Shown here piece after piece: positions 11,340 through 21,790 of a DNA stretch of 64,000 nucleotides. Every line of letters starts with the position of its first letter. The first letter of the stretch is position 1. The notes under the pieces are model-generated. The model did no database searches. It was not told the origin of the DNA and saw only the letters and a list, made by a program, of their open reading frames with translations. The stretch is from Papilionanthe hookeriana x Papilionanthe teres (Eukaryota; Streptophyta; Magnoliopsida; Asparagales; Orchidaceae). The position numbers and the translations under genes are program-made. The DNA is taken from the NCBI GenBank assembly GCA_022702705.1, contig CM040430.1:76821239-76885238 (forward strand). Reading direction: 5' to 3'.

Positions 11340-12430
11340 ATCAGTCTCCGAACTATCTTCCTCACTGATATCTCCAATAGATTGATGATACACGAACAAA
11401 TTGTAGAAGGGACGAAATGGAATTCATCATATGAATTCTCAGCAATCACAGCATTCTTCTTCATCAGATTAATCAGGCCCATTTCAATCTAACCAGTGTG
11501 ATCAAATTGTTCCTTCATCCTCCAGTCTATGTGATCAAATAAATCAGAAATATTATTATTGTCATTCAAAACATTCTATACCTCTTTTTCCAACTTCTTG
11601 ATTTTCTTCAGTATCACTCTGGAACTTTTAGGAAAGTAAGGTTGAATGGGTTGTAAACTCTGAGTTGTTTGATTAGCAAGTAGATCCATATCACCTTCAT
11701 CTCCTACTGTTTGGTAGTCATAAAGATTAGTTGGATCAATAAGCCTCCAAGGAAGAAGAACCTTTTCCCAACTCTCATACAGAACTTGTGATTGACTACA
11801 CAACAGAAATATGGTGGACGAGTGTCCAAGCCCATATTTAGATCCATGAACTATCAATCCCAAAACAGATTTCACAATTATATTTCCAATATCAATCAGC
11901 CTTCCAGTTTGAATACAGAAATTTAAAATAGCACTTTCCTTGGTTACTTTACTAATCTTTAAAGTTGGAAATAACTTTGCTGAAATAAAATAATGCCACT
12001 GCTTTGAAACCGGATTTAACGATGCAGAAGAGAAACTAATATATCCATTGTCTCTTACTTCCCAATCTTCATTTTCATCCATCAAATAACGATAAACTTC
12101 ATTCATATCATCGCTTGTCGCATTAAAATTGGAATATTCTTAGATAGGTACATTCTCAATCATAAAGAGATCATTAATTTTCGCAGGAGTGAATTACATA
12201 AATCTTCCTCGCACATAGATGAATCCTTGGTTGATCTTGTGAAGATTTGCATAGAATTCCTTCACAACTGGAACGACTATAGCAGCGGTAGTGTAATATA
12301 TCACTTCCCAACGCCTTTTCTTTATTATCTCTTCAACTCTTGCAGTAGGATTATCCATACCTCAATTAATAAAGCCTCTCTCCTTGATAATCCTCCTTTT
12401 CATCATCACCTTGGTGAATAATCACTGCGC
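11340..12430 (-). pseudogene. Env-position protein of Athila-like element, copy a
   Basis: The open core (12106-11576, 176 codons) contains WHYFISAKLFPT, ESAILNFCIQTG and GLGHSSTIFLLC, paralogous to WHYFISTRLVPS, ILNYCIQTMK and LGHPSLIHALC in copy b. Upstream, interrupted by two stops, are VVKEFYANL and YVRGRF (about 12290-12190), the start of the same domain. The C-terminal part is charged (VILKKIKKLEKEV) and may be coiled. The two copies lie in tandem, each with its own GC-rich module, so the env region was duplicated or two related genes were captured. Biochemical role unknown. Confidence 0.65.
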
Positions 12431-12975
12431 CTCAAAACTGATAAACTTCTGTCGGTTGAAAATGCGAGATCGAGGGGATTCTATGGAGTAGGAATCCATG
12501 GGATGTGAATTGGGAAACGAAGTTTTCATTTTTCTGGTGGTTAGAGGTTTAAAATGGAGTTATAGGGGTTATAAAGAAGAAGATCCTGCTCAAAACCGCC
12601 AAAAATCAAATTTTTAAACTCTAAAAAATTGTCACCAGGATTTGGGCGCCGGCGGCGCTTGATAGGGTGCCAGCGGTGCTCAAATCCTTAAGTTCAGCAT
12701 ACTCTCTGTATTTGGGCATCGGTGGTGCCCATTCTGGCGCTGGCAGCACCAGTCGTCAAAAACTTCACCTAACTTCGTTTGGCCCGAAATATTCCAATAT
12801 CTCAATTCGATCCAATATTTATTAATTTTTAAAAGATTTTAGGAGCTATTAGGATTCCAAAATAACTATCTAAAAGCTTAACTACAACAAAATAGCAAAC
12901 ACACCACAAAGATACATATGGGTTGCCTATCATAAAGCGCTTGGTTTAACGTCATCAGCTCAACAAACCATTCAG
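12431..12975 (-). repeat. Spacer with the second LTR-derived GC-rich module, upstream of env-position gene a
   Basis: Motifs at 12640-12760 (GGGCGCCGGCGGCGCTTGATA, GTGCCAGCGGTGCTC, GGTGGTGCCCATTCTGGC, GCTGGCAGCACCAG) repeat the LTR U3 module in the same order and orientation. The remainder (12431-12639 and 12761-12975) is non-coding and AT-rich. Confidence 0.65.
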
Positions 12976-13161
12976 TTAATCGAGATGACTCAGCATTAAA
13001 ACTTCTTTGAAGTCCGGTTGAAACCTGTCAAAGTAAGGCTTTAATCGACACCCACTAACCTTGAAAATCTTTCCAGTATCAGGATCCTCAATATCAACAG
13101 CTCCGAAAGAATGAACATTTATAATGTAAAAGGTCCCAACCACTAGACTTGAGCTTTCCAA
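12976..13161 (-). pseudogene. Integrase C-terminal end (Athila-like)
   Basis: The 61 codons include VGTFYIINVHSFGAVDIEDP and FKVSGCRLKPYFD. This matches the usual C-terminal end of plant gypsy integrases, where a '...GAVEI.D...FKVNGQRLKPY' block closes the polyprotein. It ends at a stop at 12976. About 200 bases without a clear frame separate it from the integrase fragment at 13365-13940, so it is a broken continuation of that gene. Confidence 0.7.
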
Positions 13162-13364
13162 AAAATAATTTCAATCTTGTATTGTATAACAAAACTTTCT
13201 ATCCATATTCAAATTTCTTTTTCAGTATCAATCATGCCACATTTCATTCTCTTATAGATCCTGTCATTGTGATAAGATGCATTTCTAATTTCTTCCAATT
13301 CATTCAATTGCATAAATCTCTTCTCTCTAGCATTTTTCAAATTAAAATTCAACTCTTTTATCGC

Positions 13365-13940
13365 TCAATATGCTTTATGCTCCAATTCAACCGGTAAATG
13401 GCAAGTCTTACCAAACCCTACTCTATAAGGAGACATTCCAATAGGGGTCTTAAAAGCAGTTTTATCAAGACTGAAATGACCTCCAAATTCAGAATCATGA
13501 CATCGTTGAATAATTAAATTAGTTTCTTCCTGTGGCACACATCTCCTAATAATCAGATCCTTACACTGTTTATATAGATAGGGCTCATCCCAAAAATAAA
13601 ATCTTGCATCATATTTAAACTTCTTTTGTTGTTGTCTTGTTAAATCAGGTGGAACAATATCACTCACAATATAATTCACAATATCAGCATACCAAGATAA
13701 ATTTCTTCCCATAATAGTATAAAGTTGTTCATCAAGGAAAGTTTTTGTAACTTCCTTCTCAAATTCAGATAATTTATCATACTCTAATCTTGACAAATGA
13801 TCAGCTATTTGGTTATCAAATCCATTCCGAACAACTATCATAAAATCAAATTCTTGCAGAAGAAGTATCCATCTAATCAGTCTAGTTTTGGCATCCTTCT
13901 TTTGCATTAAATAATTGATAGCTGAATGGTCTGTATGCAC
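13365..13940 (-). pseudogene. RNase H end fused to integrase with its catalytic core deleted
   Basis: This 191-codon open frame starts in the RNase H C-terminal half (HTDHSAINYLM, then NQIADHLSRLE). It continues through the integrase-linked region to the N-terminal zinc-binding part (IIQRCHDSEFGGHFS). At about 13450 it jumps directly to MSPYRVGFGKTCHLPVELEH, which in intact Athila integrases follows the catalytic domain. The whole DDE core, on the order of 200 residues, is missing, yet the frame stays open across the join. Strand-transfer activity would be lost. The element could only have moved in trans if the deletion preceded insertion. Confidence 0.85.
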
Positions 13941-15070
13941 AATACTTTTAACTCCAATTAAATATGGTCTAAACTTTTCAAAAGTAAATACTATAGCTAA
14001 TAACTCTCTTTCAGTAGTGGTATAACTAATCTAAGCTTCATTAAGAGTTTTACTAGCATAGTAAATGACTTGGAAAACTTTATCATGCCTCTGCCCAAAT
14101 GCTACTCTGATCGCATAATCACTAGCATCACACATAAGTTCAAATGGTTTCTCCCAATCAGGTGAAATAATTATAGGTGCAGTGATTAATTTCTCTTTCA
14201 ATAATTCAAAAGCACACAAACATTCATCATTAAAATTAAATTTCTATCATTTTCTAGAAGATGACACAAATTTTTGGTAATTTTAGAAAAATCTTTAATA
14301 TATAGCCTGTAAAATCCAGCGTGTCCTAAGAAACTTCTCACCTCTCTCACATTAGTTGGTGGTGAAAATCTCTCAATCACTCGAATTTTAGCAAGGTCGA
14401 CCTCCATACCAAAGTCAAAAATTTTATGCCCAAGCACAATTCCTCCTGCAACCATAAATTTACATTTCTCCCAATTCAAAACTAAATTTGTTTTCTCGTA
14501 AAGCTCCAAAAAATTTTCTAAGTTTTCCAAACATATTTCAAATGAAGTCCCGAATACAGAGAAATCATCCATGAAAACTTTTATTCCATTATCTACCATA
14601 CTACTGAAGATAGACATCATACATCTCTGAAACGTTGCAGGTGCATTACACACTCCAAAAGGCATTCTTTGAAAAGCAAAGGTTCCATAAGGGCTAGTAA
14701 ATGTTGTCTTTTCTTGATCCTCAGGAGCAATCGGTATTTGATGATAACCAGTATATCCATCCAGAAAGTAGTAGTACTTGTGTCCAGCAACTCTATCCAG
14801 CATTTGATCGAGAAAAGGAAGAGGAAAGTGATCTTTTCGTGTGGCGGCATTTAATTTCCTATAGTCAATACAAATTCGACATCCATTAATTTATCCTGTG
14901 GGTATAATTTCATTCCATTCATTCACTTTAACAGTCAGTCCTCCTTTTTTTTGTACATAATGTATTGGACTCACCCAAGCACTATCTAAAATAAGATAAA
15001 TAATTCCAGCATTCAGCCATTTTAAAATCTCCTTCTTAACTACTTCTATTATTATTAGATTCAATCTCCT
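13941..15070 (-). pseudogene. Reverse transcriptase and RNase H start (Athila-like)
   Basis: RT runs from about 15060 to 14230. CIDYRKLNAATRKDHFPLPF (about 14880-14820) is followed by YYYFLDGYTGYHQIPIAPED, FAFQRMPFGVCNAPATFQRC and the catalytic VFMDDFSVFG (about 14585-14555), whose two aspartates are intact. RNase H begins in the next frame (14219-14031) with PFELMCDASDYAI, the usual first catalytic aspartate context. A TAA stop at 14894-14892 and a frameshift near 14220-14200 break the polyprotein. The YMDDF form (here FMDDF) and flanking residues fit the Athila branch of Ty3/gypsy. Confidence 0.9.
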
Positions 15071-15900
15071 CTACGGATCAACTCTCGGTTTATGTTCTTC
15101 ATCTAATAAAATCCTGTGCATAAAAATCGAAAGACTGATTCCTTTCATATCAGCTAAAGTCCATCCAAATGCCTTTTTGTATCTTTTTAAAATATCCAAA
15201 AATTTTTGTTCTTGATATTCATTTAACTTCGAAGATACAATAACTGGTAGAGTAGATGATTCTCCTAGAAACATATACTTCAAATGATTAAGGAGAATTT
15301 TCATCTCAAGTTCAGGAGGTTTTATTATAGATGGAATTAAGCTTTTATCTCCACTTTCTATAGTGTCTAATACTTCAAATCTCTCCAAAACATACTCCAA
15401 ATCTTTATTCTTCTTACTATCTAAATTTTCTTCATTTTCAATTCCTTCGTCAAACATATTTTCATACTCCGCTTCTTTTTCAAATATATTTTCAAAATGA
15501 TCATTTCTCAAATATTCACAGACCTCCATCCTAAAACATTCATCATCTTTTACCATTAAGAAATACTTCATAGATTTCAAAATATTAAAGGTCACATCTT
15601 GATCATTAACCCTCATAGTTAATTATCCTTTTTGAACATCAATCACTGCTCTCCCAGTAGCAAGGAATTGTCTTCCCAAAATGATTGGAATTTCTTTATC
15701 TTCCTCCATATCAAGTACAATAAAATCCATAAGAAAGATAAATTTATCAACTTTCACTAACACATCTTCCACCAGTCCTTTAGGGTAAGTAATGGAACGA
15801 TCGGTCAACTGAAGAGTCATAGATGTAGAGAAATTTCTTCTATTCCAAACCTTTTGAAAGTTGATAAAGGCATAAGATTAATACTAGCTCCTAGATCACA
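15071..15900 (-). pseudogene. Aspartic protease and protease-RT linker (Athila-like)
   Basis: The retropepsin active-site block LCDLGASINLMP lies at about 15895-15860. After a frame change comes the C-terminal flap and ILGR region (TLQLTDRSITYPKG, IPIILGRQFLATGRAVID) at 15820-15623. The linker to RT (15616-15071, 181 codons) is acidic, with KPPELEMKILLNHLKYMFLG and KAFGWTLADMKGIS just before RT, a conserved pre-RT segment of these elements. The protease would have cleaved Gag-Pol within the particle. Stops at the joints make it inactive as read. Confidence 0.85.
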
Positions 15901-16041
15901 TAAGGCTCTTCTGAAAAAATTTTCACCTATAGCACACGGGATAGTGAAGCTATCAGGATCTTTAAGTTTTTCCAAAAGCTTCTTCTGAATAATTGCACTA
16001 CACTCTCCACTAAGTACAACAGTTTCATGATCTGTGAACTT
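15901..16041 (-). pseudogene. Gag-protease junction (Athila-like)
   Basis: The minus-strand reading is consistent with the region just before the protease active site (CAIGENFFRRALCDLGAS), preceded by a lysine-rich stretch. No zinc knuckle is seen, as is usual for Athila gag. Confidence 0.5.
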
Positions 16042-17629
16042 TCATTTCTTTTTAAGAATATCCTTCATAATCTTGCCATAGTCAGGCATCTGTTCTAGTG
16101 CTTCAACAGAAGGTGTATTTATTGTTAATTTCTTAAGGATCTCTAAAAATTTTCCAAATCTGTTATCCCTGTTTTGTTGCTTCAATCTTTGAGGAAATGG
16201 AGGTGGTGCTTTTTCAACAGTAATCTTCATTCCTTCAAGAGGATATTCCCTGTCTTGATAAATCTTGTTTGAACCTTTTTCAATATCCACCTTCTCTTTC
16301 TCTATTTCAACTTCTTTTTGTACTCTTGTCTCCAATTCCTTTCCACTCCTTAATTGAATAGCCTTAAGTTGTTCCTTGTTTTGATCTTTTGGATTAATCT
16401 CAACATTACTTGAAAGCGTTCCAGAAGGTCTATTATTAAGTGCAGTGAAAATATGCCCCAATTGATTTTCAATATTTTTCATCGCAACACCTTGAGCTTG
16501 TAATTGATTTCCTATATTCAGAATCATTTCTTCAGTAGAGAACTTCTTATCCTTAAATTGCGGCTTACTATTGAATCCAGGAGGATAAGAAGGTCTAAAA
16601 TTGGTATTTCCTTGATTGTTTGAACTTCCAACTGGATTTATAGAATTGTTCCTCCATTGTGGGTTAAAATTGGCATTGCTATTATTCCAGTTAAAATTTG
16701 GGTGATTCTTCCAACCAGTATTATAATAATTCGAATAAGGATTATTAGGTCTATTAATAGCATTCAAAGTCTTGTAAGGTGTTTGAGATTTTGTTATATG
16801 TCCAAATGAATGTTCCTCTAACACCTGGGGTGGTTGAGAATAATTCATTCCATACTGATATATTTTCTTAGAAAGGGCTGCAATTTGAGAAACTATCATA
16901 TTCATCATATCTGAATCATGAACAGTAGCTACTCTCTTAGGATTTACCCGTTCACAGGGTCATTAAAATTTATTAGTAGCCATTTCTTCTATTAATGAGT
17001 ATGCTTCATCAAAAATTTTTGACATTAACGATCCACCACCAGCAGCATCTATAATCGATCTCAATGATCCCGCTAATCCATTGTAGAAGGTTTTAATTAT
17101 TAACCAGTTTGGTAAAGCATGATGTGGGCACTTCCTAAGAAGATCTTTAAATCTTTCCCAAGCTTCATATATTGATTCCCTTCAAACCGACCAAAAGATG
17201 TGATATCATTTCTTAGCTTAGCAGTCTTTGATGGAGGGAAATATTTTGATGGAAACTTTTGAGAAAGTTTTCCCCAATTCTAATAGATCCACGTGCTAAC
17301 AAATTTAACCACGCCTTAGCTTTATCTCTTAATGAAAAAGGAAAAAGTCTAAGTCTGACAGCATCACTCAACACTCCATCATAGTTAAAAGTAGCACACA
17401 ATTCTAGAAAACTAGCAAGATGTAAATTTGGATCCTCATTAGGTGTTCCTCTAAATTGATTATTTTGTACCATTTCAATAATAGCAGGCTTAAGCTCAAA
17501 TGAATTAGTAGCAATATCAGGATTTTGAATAGTCACATGAATTTCATCTGATGTTAGGTTAGCATAATCTCTTAAAGGTCTTGGCAAATTTCCAATATCA
17601 TTTCTCTAATTATCTTAGGTATTCGCCAT
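16042..17629 (-). pseudogene. Gag (Athila-like)
   Basis: The start is placed at the ATG at 17629 (MANT...), though two stops follow within the first ten codons. The capsid part (17587-17213) contains LRDYANL, FELKPAIIEMVQ and the hallmark RLRLFPFSLRDKAKAWLN. After a frameshift, LRNDITSFGRFEG continues at about 17210. The C-terminal part (16908-16042) is rich in Asn, Gln and Pro (NPYSNYYNTGW, NFNPQWRNN), followed by a charged stretch and FPQRLKQQ. Gag would package the element RNA in a cytoplasmic particle. The region 17212-16909 is closed by several stops. Confidence 0.85.
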
Positions 17630-17837
17630 TTCGCAAGAATTCTCAGTTTGTTTTTGTTGTTTTCTAAGTTTTCTAACAGTACGCTCTAACTTCGAATCGT
17701 AAGGTACTAAACCTATAGATCCACTCCTACACATATAAAATCACACAAATACTCTAAAAAGCAAACAAACACACAATGACACACTACAAAGTAAAGGTTT
17801 TCAGTTACTATATTATCAATAGATACCGTTTATACCT

Positions 17838-17855
17838 TCCCCGGCAACAGCGCCA
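17838..17855 (-). promoter_or_regulatory. Primer-binding site, Athila-like element
   Basis: The minus strand reads TGGCGCTGTTGCCGGGGA, six bases from the LTR end at 17862. This is one base from the TGGCGCCGTTGCCGGGGA form that I recall for Athila elements, complementary to a tRNA 3' end (tRNA-Asp by analogy). Confidence 0.8.
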
Positions 17856-18324
17856 AAACCTTGATGCAAACTTTATATAATGCAAGAACTTATGAACCCA
17901 AATTTATATATTTATAATGATTTTGTAAAGTACAAACTTCAACGCAAGTATACGTATCGTATCAAGTAATACAGGGCTCTAATGGAGTCCTGGTTATCGA
18001 TCCCACAGGGAAGGCACGTTCTTTAAAATAAATAGTGTAATACTGAAATCAAATACTCAAATCATAATTAAATTTTCAGTTTACTTCTACTAACAAAATG
18101 CAGAAAATAGTAACAGTTAAGCAAACCACAATTACTTCCAATATCTTTAAACAGAATTAACTAACACACACATACTAAGCTTTGTATTTGAAAGGTTTTG
18201 ATATATATGAAAAGTTTCTTTTCTCTTGCAATGAGTACATGATGTGTGAATGATATAGAATGATTATTTATTATATTGTACCAAATAGGAGCATAAATGT
18301 TTCTTTACCCTTAAAAGAGTACCC

Positions 18325-20172
18325 TGACCCGATATAAATATATGCGTACTAAAATCTTCTTCCCGGGCAACAATGCCAAAAACTTGACCCGAAGTCCTCT
18401 GAAGATCAATGTACTAATTAATGCTTTCAAAAATATAAGTTATAAATAATAATTGCGACTAGTGTATATAAATATAATTTTATGGAAAATATTTTACACA
18501 CTAGGGGTTCTACGCAAGTATACGTATCGTTTCAAGTAATATAAGGCTTTGAAACAAAGACCCCAGTATCGATCCCACGAGAAGACAGTTATAGATCTAT
18601 AAATATTTTTATTTTAAAGTATTTCTTTTATAATTAAAAATAAAATATCTTTAATTTACTAGATGCAATAAAGCAGAAATAAAATAATTGATGTAAATAG
18701 CAATAAGAAAGCAACTTTCTCCCTTTCAATTAATCCAAGATTTTCTAAGATAATGATAATATTCGTGGAGAATATAAATTTATGGTATTGTGCCGTATAG
18801 AAGCATTCATATTCTTTACCCTTTGATCCGAGTGCAAAGAAAATTGGCTAGCCGATAGATCGAGTCCGGATGTATTGTTAGTAGAATGGGTTAATCTAGG
18901 CTCACACTACTAGATGTCCAAGGGTGGCTATGGTTGGCCCTACTAGTGACCCTTTCCTTTTCTATAAACCAAATCACAAGAATTTAGTCTGTCACTCTAA
19001 AAACGTATCAATTCTACGCCTACTATAAAATATCTTCCTATTTACTTACACTTCACCTTGAATAACCTGCACAAGGCCTTCGACTACCCAAAGATTCATG
19101 TGATATCTATAAGTTAAGAATTCATCTCCTTCTAGGTCTCAAAACTCTTCAACAGGTTTTAACAATTTAAATGTCCAATTTAAATAGTAAATTGAGAACT
19201 GGTATTAATATCATCACAATGTTTTGAAAATATATGATTTTTAATTTTCCAACGAATATTGTATTATCTTATTTATCTTTTCATAATTGAAAGGAGAAAG
19301 TAATGTAACTACTCAGAACACATTGAAATTAAATAACAAGACATAATAAATAAACTTTAAATCAAAATAAAAATACTTATCTTAGATGTTTCTCCTACTG
19401 AACTTTTGATTCCTACTGACTCCACAGCGTAATGAACAACAGATGCACCAACTCTTTCAAACTCTAAATACAAACTCTAAAATAAATTCACTAATTTATG
19501 AAGGAAAGTAAAAAAGGTGGCCCTAATATGATCTCTCTAATTCTCTCTCTAGATTGGACTCTAGATAGGAGTGGTAGATGGGGCGTTTTTCTCTGAAGGA
19601 ATACCCTCCTATTTATAGGCTTCAAGGGTTGCCTCAAGGCACCTCTTCAAAATGTGTCCACATTCAATGAATCTTCTAGAAGGTGTGTCTGGCGCCTAGG
19701 CGCCGGAATCTGTTGCCTAGGCGCCGGACACCGCGTCCAGTTCTTTGCACCTCTTCACTTTGGATCGCACCTCTTCGCGATTAAAACCATTTTGAAGCGT
19801 TCAAATACATTGTATCACATATCCTATAAACCAGGAGCAACTGCCAATCTTCTGGAAGGTCCAATAACCACTCACACCGTCAAAATAACCACCCAAAAGT
19901 CATAAAAAACTTAACAGTTTTCTGTATCGAGCTAGTGCTTAGGGGCCGGACTCTGGCGCCTAGGCGCCAGGCCAGTAATTTCTATAATTTTGCATTTTGG
20001 CTCTATTTTTGCTCCTTTTTGCTCCTTTTGCTCCTTTTTCATATTTTTCTCCTTCTTTAACATTTTTTATCACCTACATCCAAAAACACAAAAATACCTT
20101 TCATTAAATCATAATATCCTTAAAATTTAATAAAAATCAAGGCATAAAAATAGGTATTTTTTTCTTGGATCA
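18325..20172 (-). mobile_element. Deleted LTR element ('D') nested in the Athila 5' LTR
   Basis: TACCC flanks it on both sides (18320-18324 and 20173-20177). It contains one near-complete LTR (18385-20172, TGACCCGAAG...TTGGATCA) and a primer-site-like sequence (18378-18361 on the minus strand). Its left end is only an eight-base LTR remnant, TGACCCGA, before internal sequence. Nearly all of the internal region and the other LTR are therefore gone, while both outer termini and the target duplication are kept. Its LTR shares the Athila-type block GCAAGTATACGTATCG...TATCGATCCCAC (about 18515-18575) and paired GGCGCC motifs (19690-19735, 19930-19975). Confidence 0.82.
18361..18378 (-). promoter_or_regulatory. 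Primer-binding-site-like sequence of element D
   Basis: The minus strand reads TGGCATTGTTGCCCGGGA next to the LTR end at 18385. It differs at a few positions from the Athila-type primer site at 17838-17855. Confidence 0.65.
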
Positions 20173-21371
20173 TACCCTCACTTCCAAGCATGAAAAGAAC
20201 ATTGACATATCCTACGTTTAGTCACTAAATCTAAGGCTAGGCTGGGAGGATGTCGGTTGTCACTACGAAGATCCCACTCACCCTTCACCTGAAGGCTAAC
20301 CTATTAGTTTAGTTACCAATCTTAGGACTAAATTGGGCATCTCAGCCTTTCACCCTGAAACCTCTAATTTGAAGCCCATCAAAACACATTTTCCTATTTC
20401 TTTGTACTCAATTCCTGTGAACTACGCAATTCATTCATGGAAATTGAATGTATTCTTCATTATTGTTTTAGGACACTAAATCCCTTCGAAGTTAATGTAC
20501 AACAATAGATTTTAACAATTCAATTAGCCAGCTAGAAAAGTAAATTAAGTTCGAAATGAAAAACCATCACAATTTCTTCCATACTTTAAAAGCACTTTAA
20601 ATCCACATCATCACATCATCACATCTCTATACAAGAAGAAAGATAAAGGAGACTACTCAGAATTCATAGAGAAGAAACAATAAAACATGGATTTTATATA
20701 TAAAAGAAAAGTCATACAAATCTCAAAAGCAAATACAACTTATCTCTTTCTCTTCCCCAAGTAAATTCCTTGAAGTTCCTTTGAATCTTGTTCTCTCTTC
20801 ATTGGAACACTCAATTCCCTCTTTAGAATGGAAAGGAAGAAGCAACCTCTCACTTTACTTCTTCTCCTTCACTCCTTAGAGAAGAATCCCTCTCAAATCT
20901 TCACTTCTATACTCTTCTCTTCCAAACCCTAACTCTAAACACACTTCTCCACACTTTACCACACTCACACACACACACACACACACAATTTCGTCTGAAA
21001 ATAATTACATATATGTTAGAAATGAATTCATAAGAGTTTCCATAAGCATCCCTTCAAAAAGTCACCAAAACTCTTAAATTTTGAATTACACTGACATTGG
21101 GCGCCGGCGGCTCCCGATAGGGCGCCGGCGGCGCTCTATCGTCAATTAATTCTAGAGCTCTCAGGAATTTAGCGTCGGCATCGCCAGAAGCTGTTTTCTC
21201 CCATTTTGCTCCTTTTCTCTCCGAAGTCGTTCCTTTTTGCTTCTTTTTGCTTCAATCACCTAAAATCATCATACTGCAACAAATCATGAAAAATACCATT
21301 CTTTAAAGGGCAATATCACCAAAAATGGGTAAAATTATATAGCAAAAATAGTATATATTTTTGGTGCATCA

Positions 21372-21790
21372 CCTAACCATAGATTTAGGGACTAAACCTA
21401 GTATTAGCCGATGTTCTTTATAGCACTTGGAAGAGGGTAAAGAATCGGTATGCTCCTATTTCGCACAATACAAATTTTCACCAATCTTTATCATTCACTC
21501 ATCACAACATCATTGTAAGGGAGAGGACACTTTCTCCAAATTTGAACCTTTCAATACAAAACTTAGTTTAGTGATAGAACTTTATTTTGAAGTTATGGAA
21601 AGTACTTTAGTGATCTTAAAATCTTTAGCATCTTTAAACTTTAGCAACTTTAGTATTTATTGTACGTGCATTGTAATTTGAATGTTGGATTTCTGTTCTA
21701 TGCTTTAAAGATTTATGTCTTCCTTTGGGATCGATAACCAGGACTCCATTAGAGCTCTGTTTTCCTTGAGCGATAAGTATACTTGCGTAT
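21372..21790 (+). mobile_element. 3' LTR of the older plus-strand Athila-like element, right part
   Basis: The text continues the LTR that was interrupted at 6355, in the same register as its homologue (GATTTAG.GACTAAACCTA, then CTTGGAAGAGGGTAAAGAA). It reaches GGGATCGATAACCAGGACTCCATT at about 21728-21752. The true LTR end beyond about 21790 cannot be fixed because another, inverted Athila-like LTR follows closely. Confidence 0.7.

Larger units (their letters stand above)
6356..21371 (-). mobile_element. Athila-like Ty3/gypsy LTR retrotransposon, nearly complete, degenerate
   Basis: On the minus strand the order is 5' LTR (21371-17862), primer site (17855-17838), gag (17629-16042), protease, RT and RNase H (15900-13440), integrase remnant (13440-12976), two env-position genes (12430-9313), polypurine tract and 3' LTR (7997-6356). 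LTRs run TGATG...CATCA, and the whole is flanked by CCTAA. The gag, RT and downstream proteins resemble the Athila lineage, and the primer site resembles the Athila tRNA-Asp type. Several stops, frameshifts and an integrase-core deletion make it non-autonomous. The visible LTR ends differ at roughly one base in ten, so the insertion is fairly old. Confidence 0.9.
17862..21371 (-). repeat. 5' LTR of the minus Athila-like element, with a nested insertion
   Basis: The LTR sequence is 17862-18324 plus 20173-21371 (about 1.66 kb). It is homologous to 6356-7997, with termini TGATGCAAAC and GTGCATCA. The insertion at 18325-20172 splits it between two copies of TACCC. U3 with GGCGCCGGCGG motifs lies at about 21095-21190. 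An (AC)n run sits at 20965-20988. Confidence 0.88.
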
